Source of the DNA: EB88 sp965199135
Lineage (GTDB): Bacteria; Acidobacteriota; Terriglobia; Terriglobales; Acidobacteriaceae
Direction: 5' to 3'
NCBI GenBank assembly: GCA_965199135.1
Contig: OZ240685.1
Span: 1,550,001-1,614,000, forward strand
DNA: 64,000 nucleotides
Shown here piece after piece: positions 26,618 through 35,485 of this stretch; within the stretch, counting starts at the first letter, position 1, and each line of letters begins with the position of its first letter. The notes below the pieces were generated by a model. It was given only the letters and a program-made list of their open reading frames with translations, was not told the DNA's origin and searched no databases. Both the position numbers and the translations under genes were made by a program.

Positions 26618-27940
26618 ATGCACGATCTTTCTTTGCTGCGAACGCAGCTTCCCCTGGTGGAGGACCGCCTTCGTGCCCGGGGCCTGGACCCTGCGCTGGT
26701 TCTTGGCGGCTTTCACCGGCTCGATGCGCACCGGCGAGCCCGTATCACCGAGGCGGAGAAGCTCAAGGCCGAGCGCAACAGCCTGAGTGACGAGGTTGCG
26801 CGCGCCCGTCGCGCCGGGACCGATGCCACCTCGATCATGGACGAGGTCCGGCGCCTGAAGACCGAGGGCGAAGCGCTCGAGAAGGCTGCCGCCGAGGCTG
26901 AGGACGAGCTGCGCACAACCTTGGCAGCGCTGCCGAACCTGCCTGCTGCCGATGTTCCGCCGGGCGCAGACGAGCACAGCAACGTCGAGATCAAACGCTG
27001 GGGAACGCCGCCGGCGTTCGGTTTTGAGCCGAAGCCGCACTACGAGCTGGGTGAATCGCTGCGCATTCTGGATCTCGAGCGGGCGGCCAAGCTCTCCGGC
27101 GCGCGGTTTGCGGTGTACTGGGGCGACGGCGCGCGGCTGGAGCGAGCGCTCGGGCAGTGGATGCTCGATGTGCAAACCCAGGAGCACGGCTATACCGAGG
27201 TGGCGCCGCCGCTGATGGTGAACAGCCGATCGCTCTTTGGCACCGGCCAGCTTCCGAAGTTTGCCGAGGACCTGTTTCGTTCGGCGGATGGCGAGGGCTA
27301 CGACCCGGGCGTGCTGCGCGAGAACGATCATTGGCTGATCCCGACAGCCGAGGTGCCGCTGACCAACCTGCTGCGCGACGAGATTGTGGATGGAGCCGAG
27401 TTGCCGTTTTCTGTAACCGCACTGACTGCCTGCTTCCGATCCGAGGCCGGATCGTATGGCCGCGATGTGCGAGGGGTGATCCGGCAGCACCAGTTTTCCA
27501 AGGTGGAGCTGGTGAAGTTTGCGAAGCCGGAAGAAAGCGCCGCCGCGCACGAGCAGATGACGAGCGATGCGGAGTCCATCCTGGAACGGCTGGAACTGCC
27601 GTATCGGCGCATGCTGCTTTGCGCGGGCGATATGGGCTTCTCCGCCGCAAAGACCTATGACCTCGAGGTCTGGCTGCCGGGGCAGAATGCTTACCGCGAG
27701 ATCTCCTCGGTGTCGAACTGTGAGGCCTTCCAGGCGCGGCGAGCAAATATTCGCTTCCGCAACGCGAAGGGCAAGGCCGAGCATCTGCATACATTGAACG
27801 GCTCGGGGCTGGCGGTTGGGCGCACCTGGGTCGCGGTGCTTGAGAACTACCAGGAAGCAGAAGGAACAATCCGCGTGCCGAAAGTTCTTCAGCCGTACAT
27901 GGGTGGCACACACGTGATCAGCACAAGGGAGCGGCGGTAA
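26618..27940 (+). CDS. serS: Seryl-tRNA synthetase
   Basis: 440 residues, class II synthetase that charges tRNA-Ser. Residues 1-110 are the N-terminal coiled coil that contacts the tRNA long arm. The catalytic core has GTGQLPKF, motif 2 CFRSEAGSYGRDVRGVIRQHQ (split here as a landmark), EISSVSNCEAFQARRANIRF (motif 3 side) and NGSGLAVGRTWVAVLENYQ. It is complete, normal in length and divergent from the S9 peptidase gene. Two bases separate it from the next gene. Confidence 0.97.
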   Translation: MHDLSLLRTQLPLVEDRLRARGLDPALVLGGFHRLDAHRRARITEAEKLKAERNSLSDEVARARRAGTDATSIMDEVRRLKTEGEALEKAAAEAEDELRTTLAALPNLPAADVPPGADEHSNVEIKRWGTPPAFGFEPKPHYELGESLRILDLERAAKLSGARFAVYWGDGARLERALGQWMLDVQTQEHGYTEVAPPLMVNSRSLFGTGQLPKFAEDLFRSADGEGYDPGVLRENDHWLIPTAEVPLTNLLRDEIVDGAELPFSVTALTACFRSEAGSYGRDVRGVIRQHQFSKVELVKFAKPEESAAAHEQMTSDAESILERLELPYRRMLLCAGDMGFSAAKTYDLEVWLPGQNAYREISSVSNCEAFQARRANIRFRNAKGKAEHLHTLNGSGLAVGRTWVAVLENYQEAEGTIRVPKVLQPYMGGTHVISTRERR

Positions 27941-27942
27941 GG

Positions 27943-28308
27943 ATGGGACTGGTCCGAAACTACATCTTCTGGAAGTACGAACGCGGCAGCTTTCACTACG
28001 ACGTCATGGTGTCGCTGATCCTTCTGTTTCTTTTCATCTCGCCGCATGTCATCAACTACCGGGACCACCCGGTGGCGGACAATCTCTCGCCGAGCACCAT
28101 CCTGGTGAAACCCACAGAAGCCGGGGCCGTCTATGAAGTGCCGGCCGACCAGGTGCACGCAGCCAAGGGTGTGCTGGCGCGGCAGCTGGGTGCTTCGCTT
28201 GCAACAGCGATCGCCCCGGTCTCTGGCCCGGTGACGATCGATCGCTATGAACCGCTCAAGGATGTGAGTGGGCGGGTCACGGCGTACAGGGTCTGGGCGC
28301 ACCGGTAA
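27943..28308 (+). CDS. Small membrane protein, function unknown
   Basis: 121 residues, starting 2 bases after serS and so translationally coupled. It has one span at about residues 20-35 (DVMVSLILLFLFISPHVI) with a basic N-terminus (RNYIFWKYERG). The C-terminal 80 residues are soluble, with VDRYEP-like strand pattern (VTIDRYEPLKDVSGRV). I recognise no family. Its start sits at the stop of serS without its own promoter space. Confidence 0.65.
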   Translation: MGLVRNYIFWKYERGSFHYDVMVSLILLFLFISPHVINYRDHPVADNLSPSTILVKPTEAGAVYEVPADQVHAAKGVLARQLGASLATAIAPVSGPVTIDRYEPLKDVSGRVTAYRVWAHR

Positions 28309-28383
28309 CCCTCCTCTACCGGAAGCGATGTTTCCACGTTGGATCAACAGGTACCAGGCAGGCGTTTCGCAAGGAGCAGGGGA

Positions 28384-28890
28384 ATGAAGCGTAGGGGAAT
28401 GGTGGTTGGCTCTTCGCTGGCAGCATGCATGCTGCTGGTTGGGATGAGTTCACTTGCGGCAGCGACCGCGTCGGAAACAGACACCGCCTTTGTGGGAAAG
28501 GTCTCGCAGGGCGGCCGGTACGAGGTGGAGGCAAGCAAGGTTGCGGAGGAGCGGGCGCAGTCCCCTGCAGTGAAGAAGCTGGCCATGACCGAGGTGCACG
28601 ACCACGAGGGGGTAAACGCTCGGCTGATGGCGATCTCGAAGCAGGATGGAGTGTCGATCGCACCCAAGCTGAATGACGAGTTCGAGGCCCGGCTTGAGAA
28701 GCTGAAAAGTGCGCCTGCGGGCTCATTCGACGCGGCGTACGTCGACGACATGACGTCGATTCACGACAAGGACGAGAAGTTGTTTGCCCAGGAAGCCGAG
28801 GATGGCACCGGCGCCTTCAAGCCATTTGCGGCGCATACCGACGGCATCGTCAAGCGCCACATCGCGGCGCTCCGAAACGTGCAGCAGTGA
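28384..28890 (+). CDS. DUF4142 domain exported protein
   Basis: 168 residues from ATG 28384, with aaggag upstream (an earlier ATG at 28339 lacks one). Signal peptide to about residue 28 (LAACMLLVGMSSLAAATA). The remainder is the DUF4142 four-helix bundle: DTAFVGKVSQGGRYEVEASKVA, then LAMTEVHDHEGVN and a C-terminal HIAALRN. These proteins resemble ferritins in fold, and their role is unknown. The next gene overlaps its stop region. Confidence 0.85.
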   Translation: MKRRGMVVGSSLAACMLLVGMSSLAAATASETDTAFVGKVSQGGRYEVEASKVAEERAQSPAVKKLAMTEVHDHEGVNARLMAISKQDGVSIAPKLNDEFEARLEKLKSAPAGSFDAAYVDDMTSIHDKDEKLFAQEAEDGTGAFKPFAAHTDGIVKRHIAALRNVQQ

Positions 28891-28898
28891 AGGTTCCG

Positions 28899-29603
28899 AT
28901 GAAGCATTCGTGTGTCGCTGCAGGACTGTCGCTCGCGCTGCTCTTTGGCGCGGGTGACGCCCATGCGCAGGCTGCTGCGAATCCCGAACTCACCAGGGTG
29001 CTGGCGCAGATGGACGCAGCCGCGGCCAAGTTCCAGAGCGCGCAGGCCGACTTCTCGTGGGACCAGCTGACGGTTGTGGTGCAGGAGCATGACGTGCAGA
29101 AGGGGACCATCGCTTTCAAACGGGCCTCAGGTGTCACCGAGATGGTGGTGCATGTACTGACAGAAGAAGGCCAGCCCAAGCCGAAGGATGTGCTGTTTCG
29201 CGACGGTGTGCTGGCGTTCTACAACCCCGAGATCAAGCAGGAGACGCTTCTGCAGGCGGGCAAGAACCGGAGCCAGTTCGAGACCTATGCAACGCTCGGC
29301 TTCGGCGGCAGCGGCAAGGATCTCGAAGCGAACTGGAACGTGAGCTATGCCGGCGCGGACACGATCAACGGCGTGGCAGTCGCGAAGCTGGACCTCGCGC
29401 CCAAGAACCCCGCTCCCGACCAGATGTTCACCAAAATCACGATCTGGATTGACCCGGCAACGGCGACCTCGCGCAAGCAGGTGTTTTACACCGCGGGCGG
29501 CGACATGCGGACGGCGCTGTACACCAACATCAAGCTGAACGCGGCGCCTGAGAATCTGTTCAAGCTGAAGATCCCCTCCGGGACCACCGTGATCCGGAAG
29601 TAG
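28899..29603 (+). CDS. LolA-like outer-membrane lipoprotein carrier family protein
   Basis: 234 residues from ATG 28899 (RBS gaagg six bases upstream; an earlier in-frame GTG at 28887 overlaps the previous stop). Signal peptide to AHAQA. The body is the LolA/LolB-type half-barrel: FQSAQADFSW, YNPEIKQETL, FGGSGKDLEANW, LDLAPKNPAPDQMFTKITIWID, KIPSGTTVIRK. Relatives carry lipids or lipoproteins across the periplasm; whether this one is the true LolA is unclear. Its last 44 bases overlap the 3' end of the convergent membrane glycosyltransferase gene. Confidence 0.75.
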   Translation: MKHSCVAAGLSLALLFGAGDAHAQAAANPELTRVLAQMDAAAAKFQSAQADFSWDQLTVVVQEHDVQKGTIAFKRASGVTEMVVHVLTEEGQPKPKDVLFRDGVLAFYNPEIKQETLLQAGKNRSQFETYATLGFGGSGKDLEANWNVSYAGADTINGVAVAKLDLAPKNPAPDQMFTKITIWIDPATATSRKQVFYTAGGDMRTALYTNIKLNAAPENLFKLKIPSGTTVIRK

Positions 29604-31008
29604 CCTTGCGGGCGAGAGCGACGCCCGCAAGCATAAAGACGATCGGGTAGCACTCGAGGGTGTAGCGCGGCTCCGGGGCTTCGATCGTCAGCAGCAGCGC
29701 GCAGCGGAGCACGACAAAGGCGAGGAAGACCCAGAGCATCGGCGGCCGGCGTAGACTGCCTGCAACCGCCAGGCCCAGATACCCGAGATTGAGCCCGGCA
29801 AGGGCCCAGGCCAGGATCGTGTCCGGCCCTTCTGCGTTGTAATTCCACCAGCGCAGGTCGATGTTGAACAGCTCCACCCGGGGCCGAAACCACATATCCG
29901 CCAGGCGCAGGAGCGGCATGTCCACGTAGGAGCGAACGGGGTGGGCCGCGACACGTTCCCGGGCGAGCGCGGCAAAACGCGCGTCAAGCGCAGGGGTGAT
30001 GGTGGTGGTTCGGTTGTAGTCGCCCAGCAGGTCGGCAGTGGCGCGCAGCTGCTGTGGAGAGTCGAAGGCTCGGGAGGGCAGCTGCGCGAGGCCGATCCTG
30101 TCATCATCGGCAGCCCAGTAGACCTCGGAGGTACAGGCGAGGTCGGCGCAGATGGTCTTGGTCCAGCGTTGGAAGCCGGGGTGAATGGGTTCGCCGGGAT
30201 CGGTCGCGTAGCGCGGCGCGAGCGGCTCGAATACGTGGAAGGTGTGCCAGTTGCGTGCGGCCCAGGGCGAGAAGGCTAGTGCGCAGCCGAGTGCCGAGGC
30301 AACGGCCATGCGCAGCGATGCGCGGAAGAAACCGTTTCGCCAACCATAGAGAACGAGTGCCGGCGCAAGCACTACGGCAAGCAGGGCGCCGTCGGGGCGA
30401 AGCAGCGCAGCCAGGAGGAAGCTGAGCGTTGCCAGTGCGTACCAGCGTCCGCGCAAAATCGTTCCGGTTTCGCCGATGCCGAGGGCGCGCGCAAAGGCGA
30501 AGAAGGCTGCGGTGATCGCGAAGAGCTCCAGGGTTTCCGTGAGCGGGGCCGCGGTGTACATGGCGGTAAAGGGGCAGAGCGCCGCGAGCCACAGGGTGGC
30601 GAAGAAGGCGCGGCGTCGCCGGTCCGCGGGAACGAGACGCGCGGCGAGCCTGGCGGCGAGCATGCAGGTTGCCAGGTCGATGACAGCCTGCAGGTAGAGC
30701 ACGGGGTAGTAATGCTCGACGCCGAAGATGCGGAAGACGCCTGCAAGAAAGAGCGGGTAGCCAGGCAGGCGGATCAGCGTGGGGACAATCTCCCCGCCGA
30801 CAGCGGAGAAGCTGTACACGCCGTGCTGAACGAGGTTGCGCGCGATCGCGCCGTAGATGAGTGGGTCGCCGGTCAGGTCGGGATTGTGATGGATAAAGAA
30901 GAGGCGCAGTGCGAGGCCGAGGAGAAGCGGCAGCACGATCGGCCATGTGCGGCCGAGTCGCAGGCGTTGGGCCCGTTTCTCCATCCGGTACGTGCGGGTA
31001 GTCGCCAC
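29560..31008 (-). CDS. Multi-span membrane glycosyltransferase (GT39/ArnT-like)
   Basis: 482 residues from GTG 31008 (ATG 30984 is an alternative). It has about ten hydrophobic spans. The N-terminus RLFFIHHNPDLTGDPLIYGAIARNL carries the D-x-Y pattern in the first extracytoplasmic loop that is the hallmark of PMT/ArnT-type enzymes, which transfer sugars from a lipid-linked donor. The large periplasmic loop at residues 250-360 fits. The last residues are basic and Ser-rich. The acceptor is unknown. The 3' end overlaps the convergent LolA-like gene by 44 bases, and upstream the divergent GH18-NodB-GT2 gene suggests both belong to envelope glycan work. Confidence 0.7.
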   Translation of the reverse strand: MATTRTYRMEKRAQRLRLGRTWPIVLPLLLGLALRLFFIHHNPDLTGDPLIYGAIARNLVQHGVYSFSAVGGEIVPTLIRLPGYPLFLAGVFRIFGVEHYYPVLYLQAVIDLATCMLAARLAARLVPADRRRRAFFATLWLAALCPFTAMYTAAPLTETLELFAITAAFFAFARALGIGETGTILRGRWYALATLSFLLAALLRPDGALLAVVLAPALVLYGWRNGFFRASLRMAVASALGCALAFSPWAARNWHTFHVFEPLAPRYATDPGEPIHPGFQRWTKTICADLACTSEVYWAADDDRIGLAQLPSRAFDSPQQLRATADLLGDYNRTTTITPALDARFAALARERVAAHPVRSYVDMPLLRLADMWFRPRVELFNIDLRWWNYNAEGPDTILAWALAGLNLGYLGLAVAGSLRRPPMLWVFLAFVVLRCALLLTIEAPEPRYTLECYPIVFMLAGVALARKATSGSRWSRRGSSA

Positions 31009-31101
31009 TGGATTGGATCATACCGGGCGGGGGGACTCGGGTAGGATGGATTCGTTGGGTGAGCGGCGCACGGTCCTCTCCTCGGAAAGATCCCGACCCG
31101 C

Positions 31102-34100
31102 ATGAAGGCTGTTTTTTACGATCCAGAACGGAAGCGCTGGAAGCGACTACGCCGGATCTTCGATGTGGTCGCCGTCCTCTCCACGCTGGTGCTTGTGCTG
31201 TTCTCCGCAGGCGTGCTGCACAACCAGACGATGGCAGGCCTTGCTGCGCCCGGCTCCCGTCACAACATGCACGCCTACGTCCCGGCAGCGAGTACGCGGC
31301 TGCGAGGCACGCGGCCTACACGGCGCAAGAGCCGCCTGCATCCTTCGCAGATCGTGCTGAACCAGGATGAAGGACTGCGCGCTGCGTTCTACACGGATGA
31401 TCCTTCGAGCCAGGCCTCGCTCAAAGCACACGTGCACCAGATCGATATTCTGTTCCCGGACTGGCTGCATGTGACCGGGACGGATGGTGCGCTGCAGGCG
31501 GTGACCAACCTCTACCCCGCGCATTTCTACAACGTCGTCGATTCGGCTGGCGTGCACGGCATTGATCCGGAAAATATTGTCGACCATGTGATCTCGACAG
31601 CCAAGGAAGACACAGAGATCTTCCCCATGCTGAACGACTACAACACAGTGACAAACCAGTGGAACGGCGAGCTGGTCGGCAAGATCCTGAAGGACCCGGT
31701 CGCGCGCCACCGGCTGCATGTGGATATCGATAAGCTGCTCTCGGCGAACCCCAAGTATCGCGGCATCTGCATGGACTTCGAAGAAGTGCCGGACAACGAG
31801 ATGAAGCTCTATGCCGAATGGATGGGCGCTCTCCATCGTGACTTCGAGGCGAAGGGGCTGCGCATTTATGTAAACGTCGCGGCGGAAGCCGAGCCGAGCG
31901 TGCTGCGCGGCTTTGCGAATGCGACCGATGGCGTCATCCTGATGAACTACGACCAGCACGAGGACACTTCGGAGCCGGGACCGATCGCTGCCCAGGACTG
32001 GTTTGAAGCCAACATGGCGCGCGCGCTGAAGTATGTGCCCAAGCAGAAGCTGCTGATCGCGATGGGCAACTACGGCTACGACTGGCAACAGCCGATCGAC
32101 GCCAAGGGCAAGCTCAAGTCGAACAAGGTAGAGGGCGCCGATTCCATCGCGGTGCAGGAGGCATGGGATCGCGCCTCCGACGCAGGCGCGACGGTGCAGC
32201 TCGGCGGCGATGAGTTGAACCCGCACTTTGCCTACGACGATGACGACGAGCATGTGCGGCACCAGGTGTGGATGCTCGATGGCGTGACGTCGCTTAATGA
32301 ACTACGCGCCGCGCGGCAGATGGGCCTGCGGACGTTTGCGTTGTGGCGGCTTGGTGAAGAAGACCCCACGACGTGGAATGTGTGGGATCATCCGTCGGAC
32401 CCCGGTGCGCCGGCTGCACTGCAGAACGTGCCACCAGGCGCGGACGTCCATACCGAGGGCGAGGGCGACATCCTGCAGATCACAGGAACCCCGCAGATCG
32501 GGCATCGCGATGTCTTTCTGGATGCTGATCACGTCACGGTTACAGATGAGACGATGACGTCTCTGCCGCACCCCTTCGAGATCCGCTACTACGGCTATGA
32601 GCCCAAGAAACTGGCGCTCTCGTTCGATGACGGCCCGGACCCGACGTGGACGCCGCGCGTGTTGGACGTGCTCAAGAAGTACAACGTGAAGGCCGCGTTC
32701 ATGGTGATCGGCGAGGAGGCGCAGGACAATGTCGGTCTCCTGAAGCGCTACCTGCGCGAGGGCCATGAGATCGGGAATCACACCTTCACGCACCCGAACA
32801 TTGCAGAAGTCTCAGATCGCCAGGTGAAGCTCGAGCTGAACCTGACCGAGCGGTTGTTCGGCGCAGAGCTTGGCATCCAGCCGCTGTACTTCCGGCCCCC
32901 ATACTCAATCGACCAGGAGCCGGATACCAACGACCAGGCCGCTCCCGCGTACCAGATCCAGAAGATGGGCTACACCATCATCGGGGACAAGATCGATACC
33001 GACGACTGGTCGGAGCATCCGAAAAAGACACCGCAGCAGATCCTTGCGCGGATCGAGCAGCAGCTCGACATCATGAAGACGCGGCCGGACTTTCGCGGCT
33101 CGATCATCCTGATGCACGATGGCGGCGGCGATCGCAGCGCGACGGTGGCGGCGCTGCCGCTGGTGATCACAACCCTGCGCAGCCAGGGCTACCAGTTCGT
33201 GCCTGTCTCTGAACTGATGGGAAAGACACGCGCCGAGGTGATGCCGCCACTGTCGCAGAAGATGTGGTTCCAGGCGCGGGTCGATCAGGCGGCGTTCTTC
33301 CTCTTCTCGTCGATCTCGCACTTTGTTGTCGGCGTGTTTGTGGTCGGCGATGTGCTGATGAGTGGGCGGCTGCTGATTATCGGCGTGTGCGCCCTGATCG
33401 ATCGCTTCCGCAAGCGCAAGACGCCCCCGGGGCATTTCGAGCCGCAGATTGCGGTGCTGGTGCCGGCCTACAACGAAGAGACCGTGATCGTGCGCACGGT
33501 GCGGTCGGTGCTGCGTTCGGACTACAAGCAGCTGCGCGTGATCGTGATCGATGATGGCTCAAGCGATGCGACGCTCGCAGTCTCGCGCGAAGCCTACCAT
33601 GATGAGATCGCCTCGGGCCGCGTGACGGTGCTGACGAAACCGAACGCCGGCAAGGCTGAGGCGCTGAACTTCGCAGTCGAACAACTTGAGGAAGAGTTCT
33701 ACGTCGGCATCGACGCAGACACGGTGATCGCTCCCGATGCGATCTCGAAACTGGTCTGCCACTTTGCGGACCCACGGGTCGGTGCAGTCGCGGGCAACGC
33801 GAAAGTCGGCAACCGTGTAAACCTATGGACGCGCTGGCAGGCGCTCGAATACATCACGAGTCAGAACTTCGAGCGCCGGGCGCTCGACCTGTTCGACGTG
33901 GTCACGGTGGTGCCGGGTGCGATCGGCGCATGGCGGACGGATGCCGTGCGACGCGGTGGCCTGTACCCGATCAACACTGTCGCCGAAGACGCCGACCTGA
34001 CGATGAACCTGCTCGAGCAGAACTACAAGGTCATCTACGAGGACAGTGCGCTTGCGTTCACGGAAGCCCCGGTAACGGCGAAGGGACTGATGCGGCAACG

Positions 34101-34596
34101 CTTCCGCTGGTCCTTCGGCATCCTGCAGGCAGTGTTCAAGCACAAGCAGGCAGTGCGGACGAACCGCGCGATGGGGTTGTTCGCGCTGCCGAATATCCTG
34201 ATCTTCCAGATCCTGCTGCCGCTTGTGTCGCCCTTTATCGACATCATGTTCCTGGCAGGCCTGGGCAGCTACCTCTGGCAGCGCTACTTCCACCCGGAGG
34301 CGGCGAGCGCAAGCAACTTCGAGAAACTGCTGACGTACTTTGTCACCTTTCTGATCATCGACTTCGTAACGTCTGCACTGGCATTTTCACTGGAGCGCCG
34401 GCACCCGGCGAGCAAGGGCGATGGGCTGCTGCTCTTCCACATCTGGCTGCAGCGCTTCTCGTACCGGCAGTTGTTTTCGCTGGTGTTGTTCAAAACATTG
34501 AAGCGCGCCATCGACGGTCGGCCGTTCAACTGGGACAAGCTCGAGCGCACGGCAAAGATGTCGAAGCAGACTGAAAGCATCACCGCAGGGGATTAG
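31102..34596 (+). CDS. Trifunctional GH18-like / polysaccharide deacetylase / family 2 glycosyltransferase
   Basis: 1164 residues. A membrane span near 20-38 is followed by a GH18/spore-hydrolase-like domain (about 85-440). Its GICMDFEEVP retains the last Asp and catalytic Glu (about 225) of the D-x-x-D-x-D-x-E motif but not the first two Asp. A NodB deacetylase domain (about 505-710) has SFDDGPDPTW with the metal Asp pair and GHEIGNHTFTHPN with the H-x3-H. Two spans (about 730-770) precede a processive GT2 (about 785-1010: VLVPAYNEE, VIVIDDGSS, GIDADTV, QRFRWSFG), then C-terminal spans. The order matches making and trimming of a beta-1,4/1,6-GlcNAc-type polymer (PgaC plus PgaB-like activities in one chain). 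Polymer identity is inference. It is coupled to the next gene by a 2-base gap. Confidence 0.85.
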   Translation: MKAVFYDPERKRWKRLRRIFDVVAVLSTLVLVLFSAGVLHNQTMAGLAAPGSRHNMHAYVPAASTRLRGTRPTRRKSRLHPSQIVLNQDEGLRAAFYTDDPSSQASLKAHVHQIDILFPDWLHVTGTDGALQAVTNLYPAHFYNVVDSAGVHGIDPENIVDHVISTAKEDTEIFPMLNDYNTVTNQWNGELVGKILKDPVARHRLHVDIDKLLSANPKYRGICMDFEEVPDNEMKLYAEWMGALHRDFEAKGLRIYVNVAAEAEPSVLRGFANATDGVILMNYDQHEDTSEPGPIAAQDWFEANMARALKYVPKQKLLIAMGNYGYDWQQPIDAKGKLKSNKVEGADSIAVQEAWDRASDAGATVQLGGDELNPHFAYDDDDEHVRHQVWMLDGVTSLNELRAARQMGLRTFALWRLGEEDPTTWNVWDHPSDPGAPAALQNVPPGADVHTEGEGDILQITGTPQIGHRDVFLDADHVTVTDETMTSLPHPFEIRYYGYEPKKLALSFDDGPDPTWTPRVLDVLKKYNVKAAFMVIGEEAQDNVGLLKRYLREGHEIGNHTFTHPNIAEVSDRQVKLELNLTERLFGAELGIQPLYFRPPYSIDQEPDTNDQAAPAYQIQKMGYTIIGDKIDTDDWSEHPKKTPQQILARIEQQLDIMKTRPDFRGSIILMHDGGGDRSATVAALPLVITTLRSQGYQFVPVSELMGKTRAEVMPPLSQKMWFQARVDQAAFFLFSSISHFVVGVFVVGDVLMSGRLLIIGVCALIDRFRKRKTPPGHFEPQIAVLVPAYNEETVIVRTVRSVLRSDYKQLRVIVIDDGSSDATLAVSREAYHDEIASGRVTVLTKPNAGKAEALNFAVEQLEEEFYVGIDADTVIAPDAISKLVCHFADPRVGAVAGNAKVGNRVNLWTRWQALEYITSQNFERRALDLFDVVTVVPGAIGAWRTDAVRRGGLYPINTVAEDADLTMNLLEQNYKVIYEDSALAFTEAPVTAKGLMRQRFRWSFGILQAVFKHKQAVRTNRAMGLFALPNILIFQILLPLVSPFIDIMFLAGLGSYLWQRYFHPEAASASNFEKLLTYFVTFLIIDFVTSALAFSLERRHPASKGDGLLLFHIWLQRFSYRQLFSLVLFKTLKRAIDGRPFNWDKLERTAKMSKQTESITAGD

Positions 34597-34598
34597 CG

Positions 34599-35441
34599 AT
34601 GCTCCTCGCGTTGCCGCTCCTGCTCTTCGCGCCGGCAGCGAACGGGGCGCAGCCTGCACCGGCCACCGCTCCCGTGGCAGTTGTCGCGGCACTCGGCATC
34701 GGCGAACCCCTCGAGCAGTTGCGCACGCTGAGCCAGGGCGGGGCAGGCAGCACCACCCAGGCGCTCCTGTTGCGGCAGGAGATCCTGGAGCGCGTGATGT
34801 TGGCCTCGTTCGATGTAGACGAGGTGCTGGGCCGCATCGATGCCGAAGCCACGCATGCCGGTGATAGCCGCTACGTACTGACGTCGGAGAAAGAGCGGCG
34901 CGATGCGCGGCTGAACATCGCGACCTTCGCGATCAGCGGGGCACTCGGCACGGCTGGCTCTGCCATGCAGCTGACGCGCTCACTCGACCATGCGGGAAAC
35001 GCGCTTGGGGTTGCCGCAGGCGCCACGGCACTTACGCTGTCTGCGGTGCAGCTGCGTTCGGATCACAGCCGGCGCGTGCTGCTGTCCCCCTACAACATGC
35101 TTGCCGAGGTGCTGGGGCAGACCCCGAATGCCGAGAGCCAGTATCCCGCGCTGGTGGTCGCGTATCTGCATTCGCCCACAGCCGGCGACGGGCAGTTACC
35201 GGACGGGCAGGCTCCAGAGGCTTCTCTGCGTGCGGTGTGGTCTCGCTTGCACCGCTTGCAGCAGGGCGGCAGCCATGACGGCGCGAGTCTCGCGAGCGTG
35301 ACCACGGACCCGACCCAGGGCGTCAAGCTGACCGCAGGCGAGCTTGCAGATCGCGAGGCGATGTTGCGGGATCTTGGCGCAGCGATTGCGCTGCTCAAGG
35401 TGGAACTGCGCAGCATTCTGCTCTCGCTGCCTCCAGCCTAG
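34599..35441 (+). CDS. Exported hypothetical protein coupled to the GH18-NodB-GT2 gene
   Basis: 280 residues, starting 2 bases after the upstream stop. Signal peptide covers residues 1-17 (LLALPLLLFAPAANGA). Two weakly hydrophobic glycine/alanine segments (about 107-128 and 134-148) may form a hairpin or a helix pair in a soluble protein. The rest is polar and alpha-helical (QEILERVMLASFDVDEVLGRIDAEA, read in parts). No family recognised. Translation coupling suggests it assists the polymer enzyme, for example in export or anchoring, but this is only positional. Confidence 0.6.
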   Translation: MLLALPLLLFAPAANGAQPAPATAPVAVVAALGIGEPLEQLRTLSQGGAGSTTQALLLRQEILERVMLASFDVDEVLGRIDAEATHAGDSRYVLTSEKERRDARLNIATFAISGALGTAGSAMQLTRSLDHAGNALGVAAGATALTLSAVQLRSDHSRRVLLSPYNMLAEVLGQTPNAESQYPALVVAYLHSPTAGDGQLPDGQAPEASLRAVWSRLHRLQQGGSHDGASLASVTTDPTQGVKLTAGELADREAMLRDLGAAIALLKVELRSILLSLPPA

Positions 35442-35485
35442 CGCTTCAGGTTCTTTTGACGAACAACTTGGGTTAGGCTTTCGGC

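Noticed and set aside
26477..27913. Long minus-strand extension of the S9 peptidase frame antisense to serS
   Set aside because: No start codon with a ribosome binding site, no family resemblance, and it lies opposite the conserved serS gene. The signal peptide begins at 26476.
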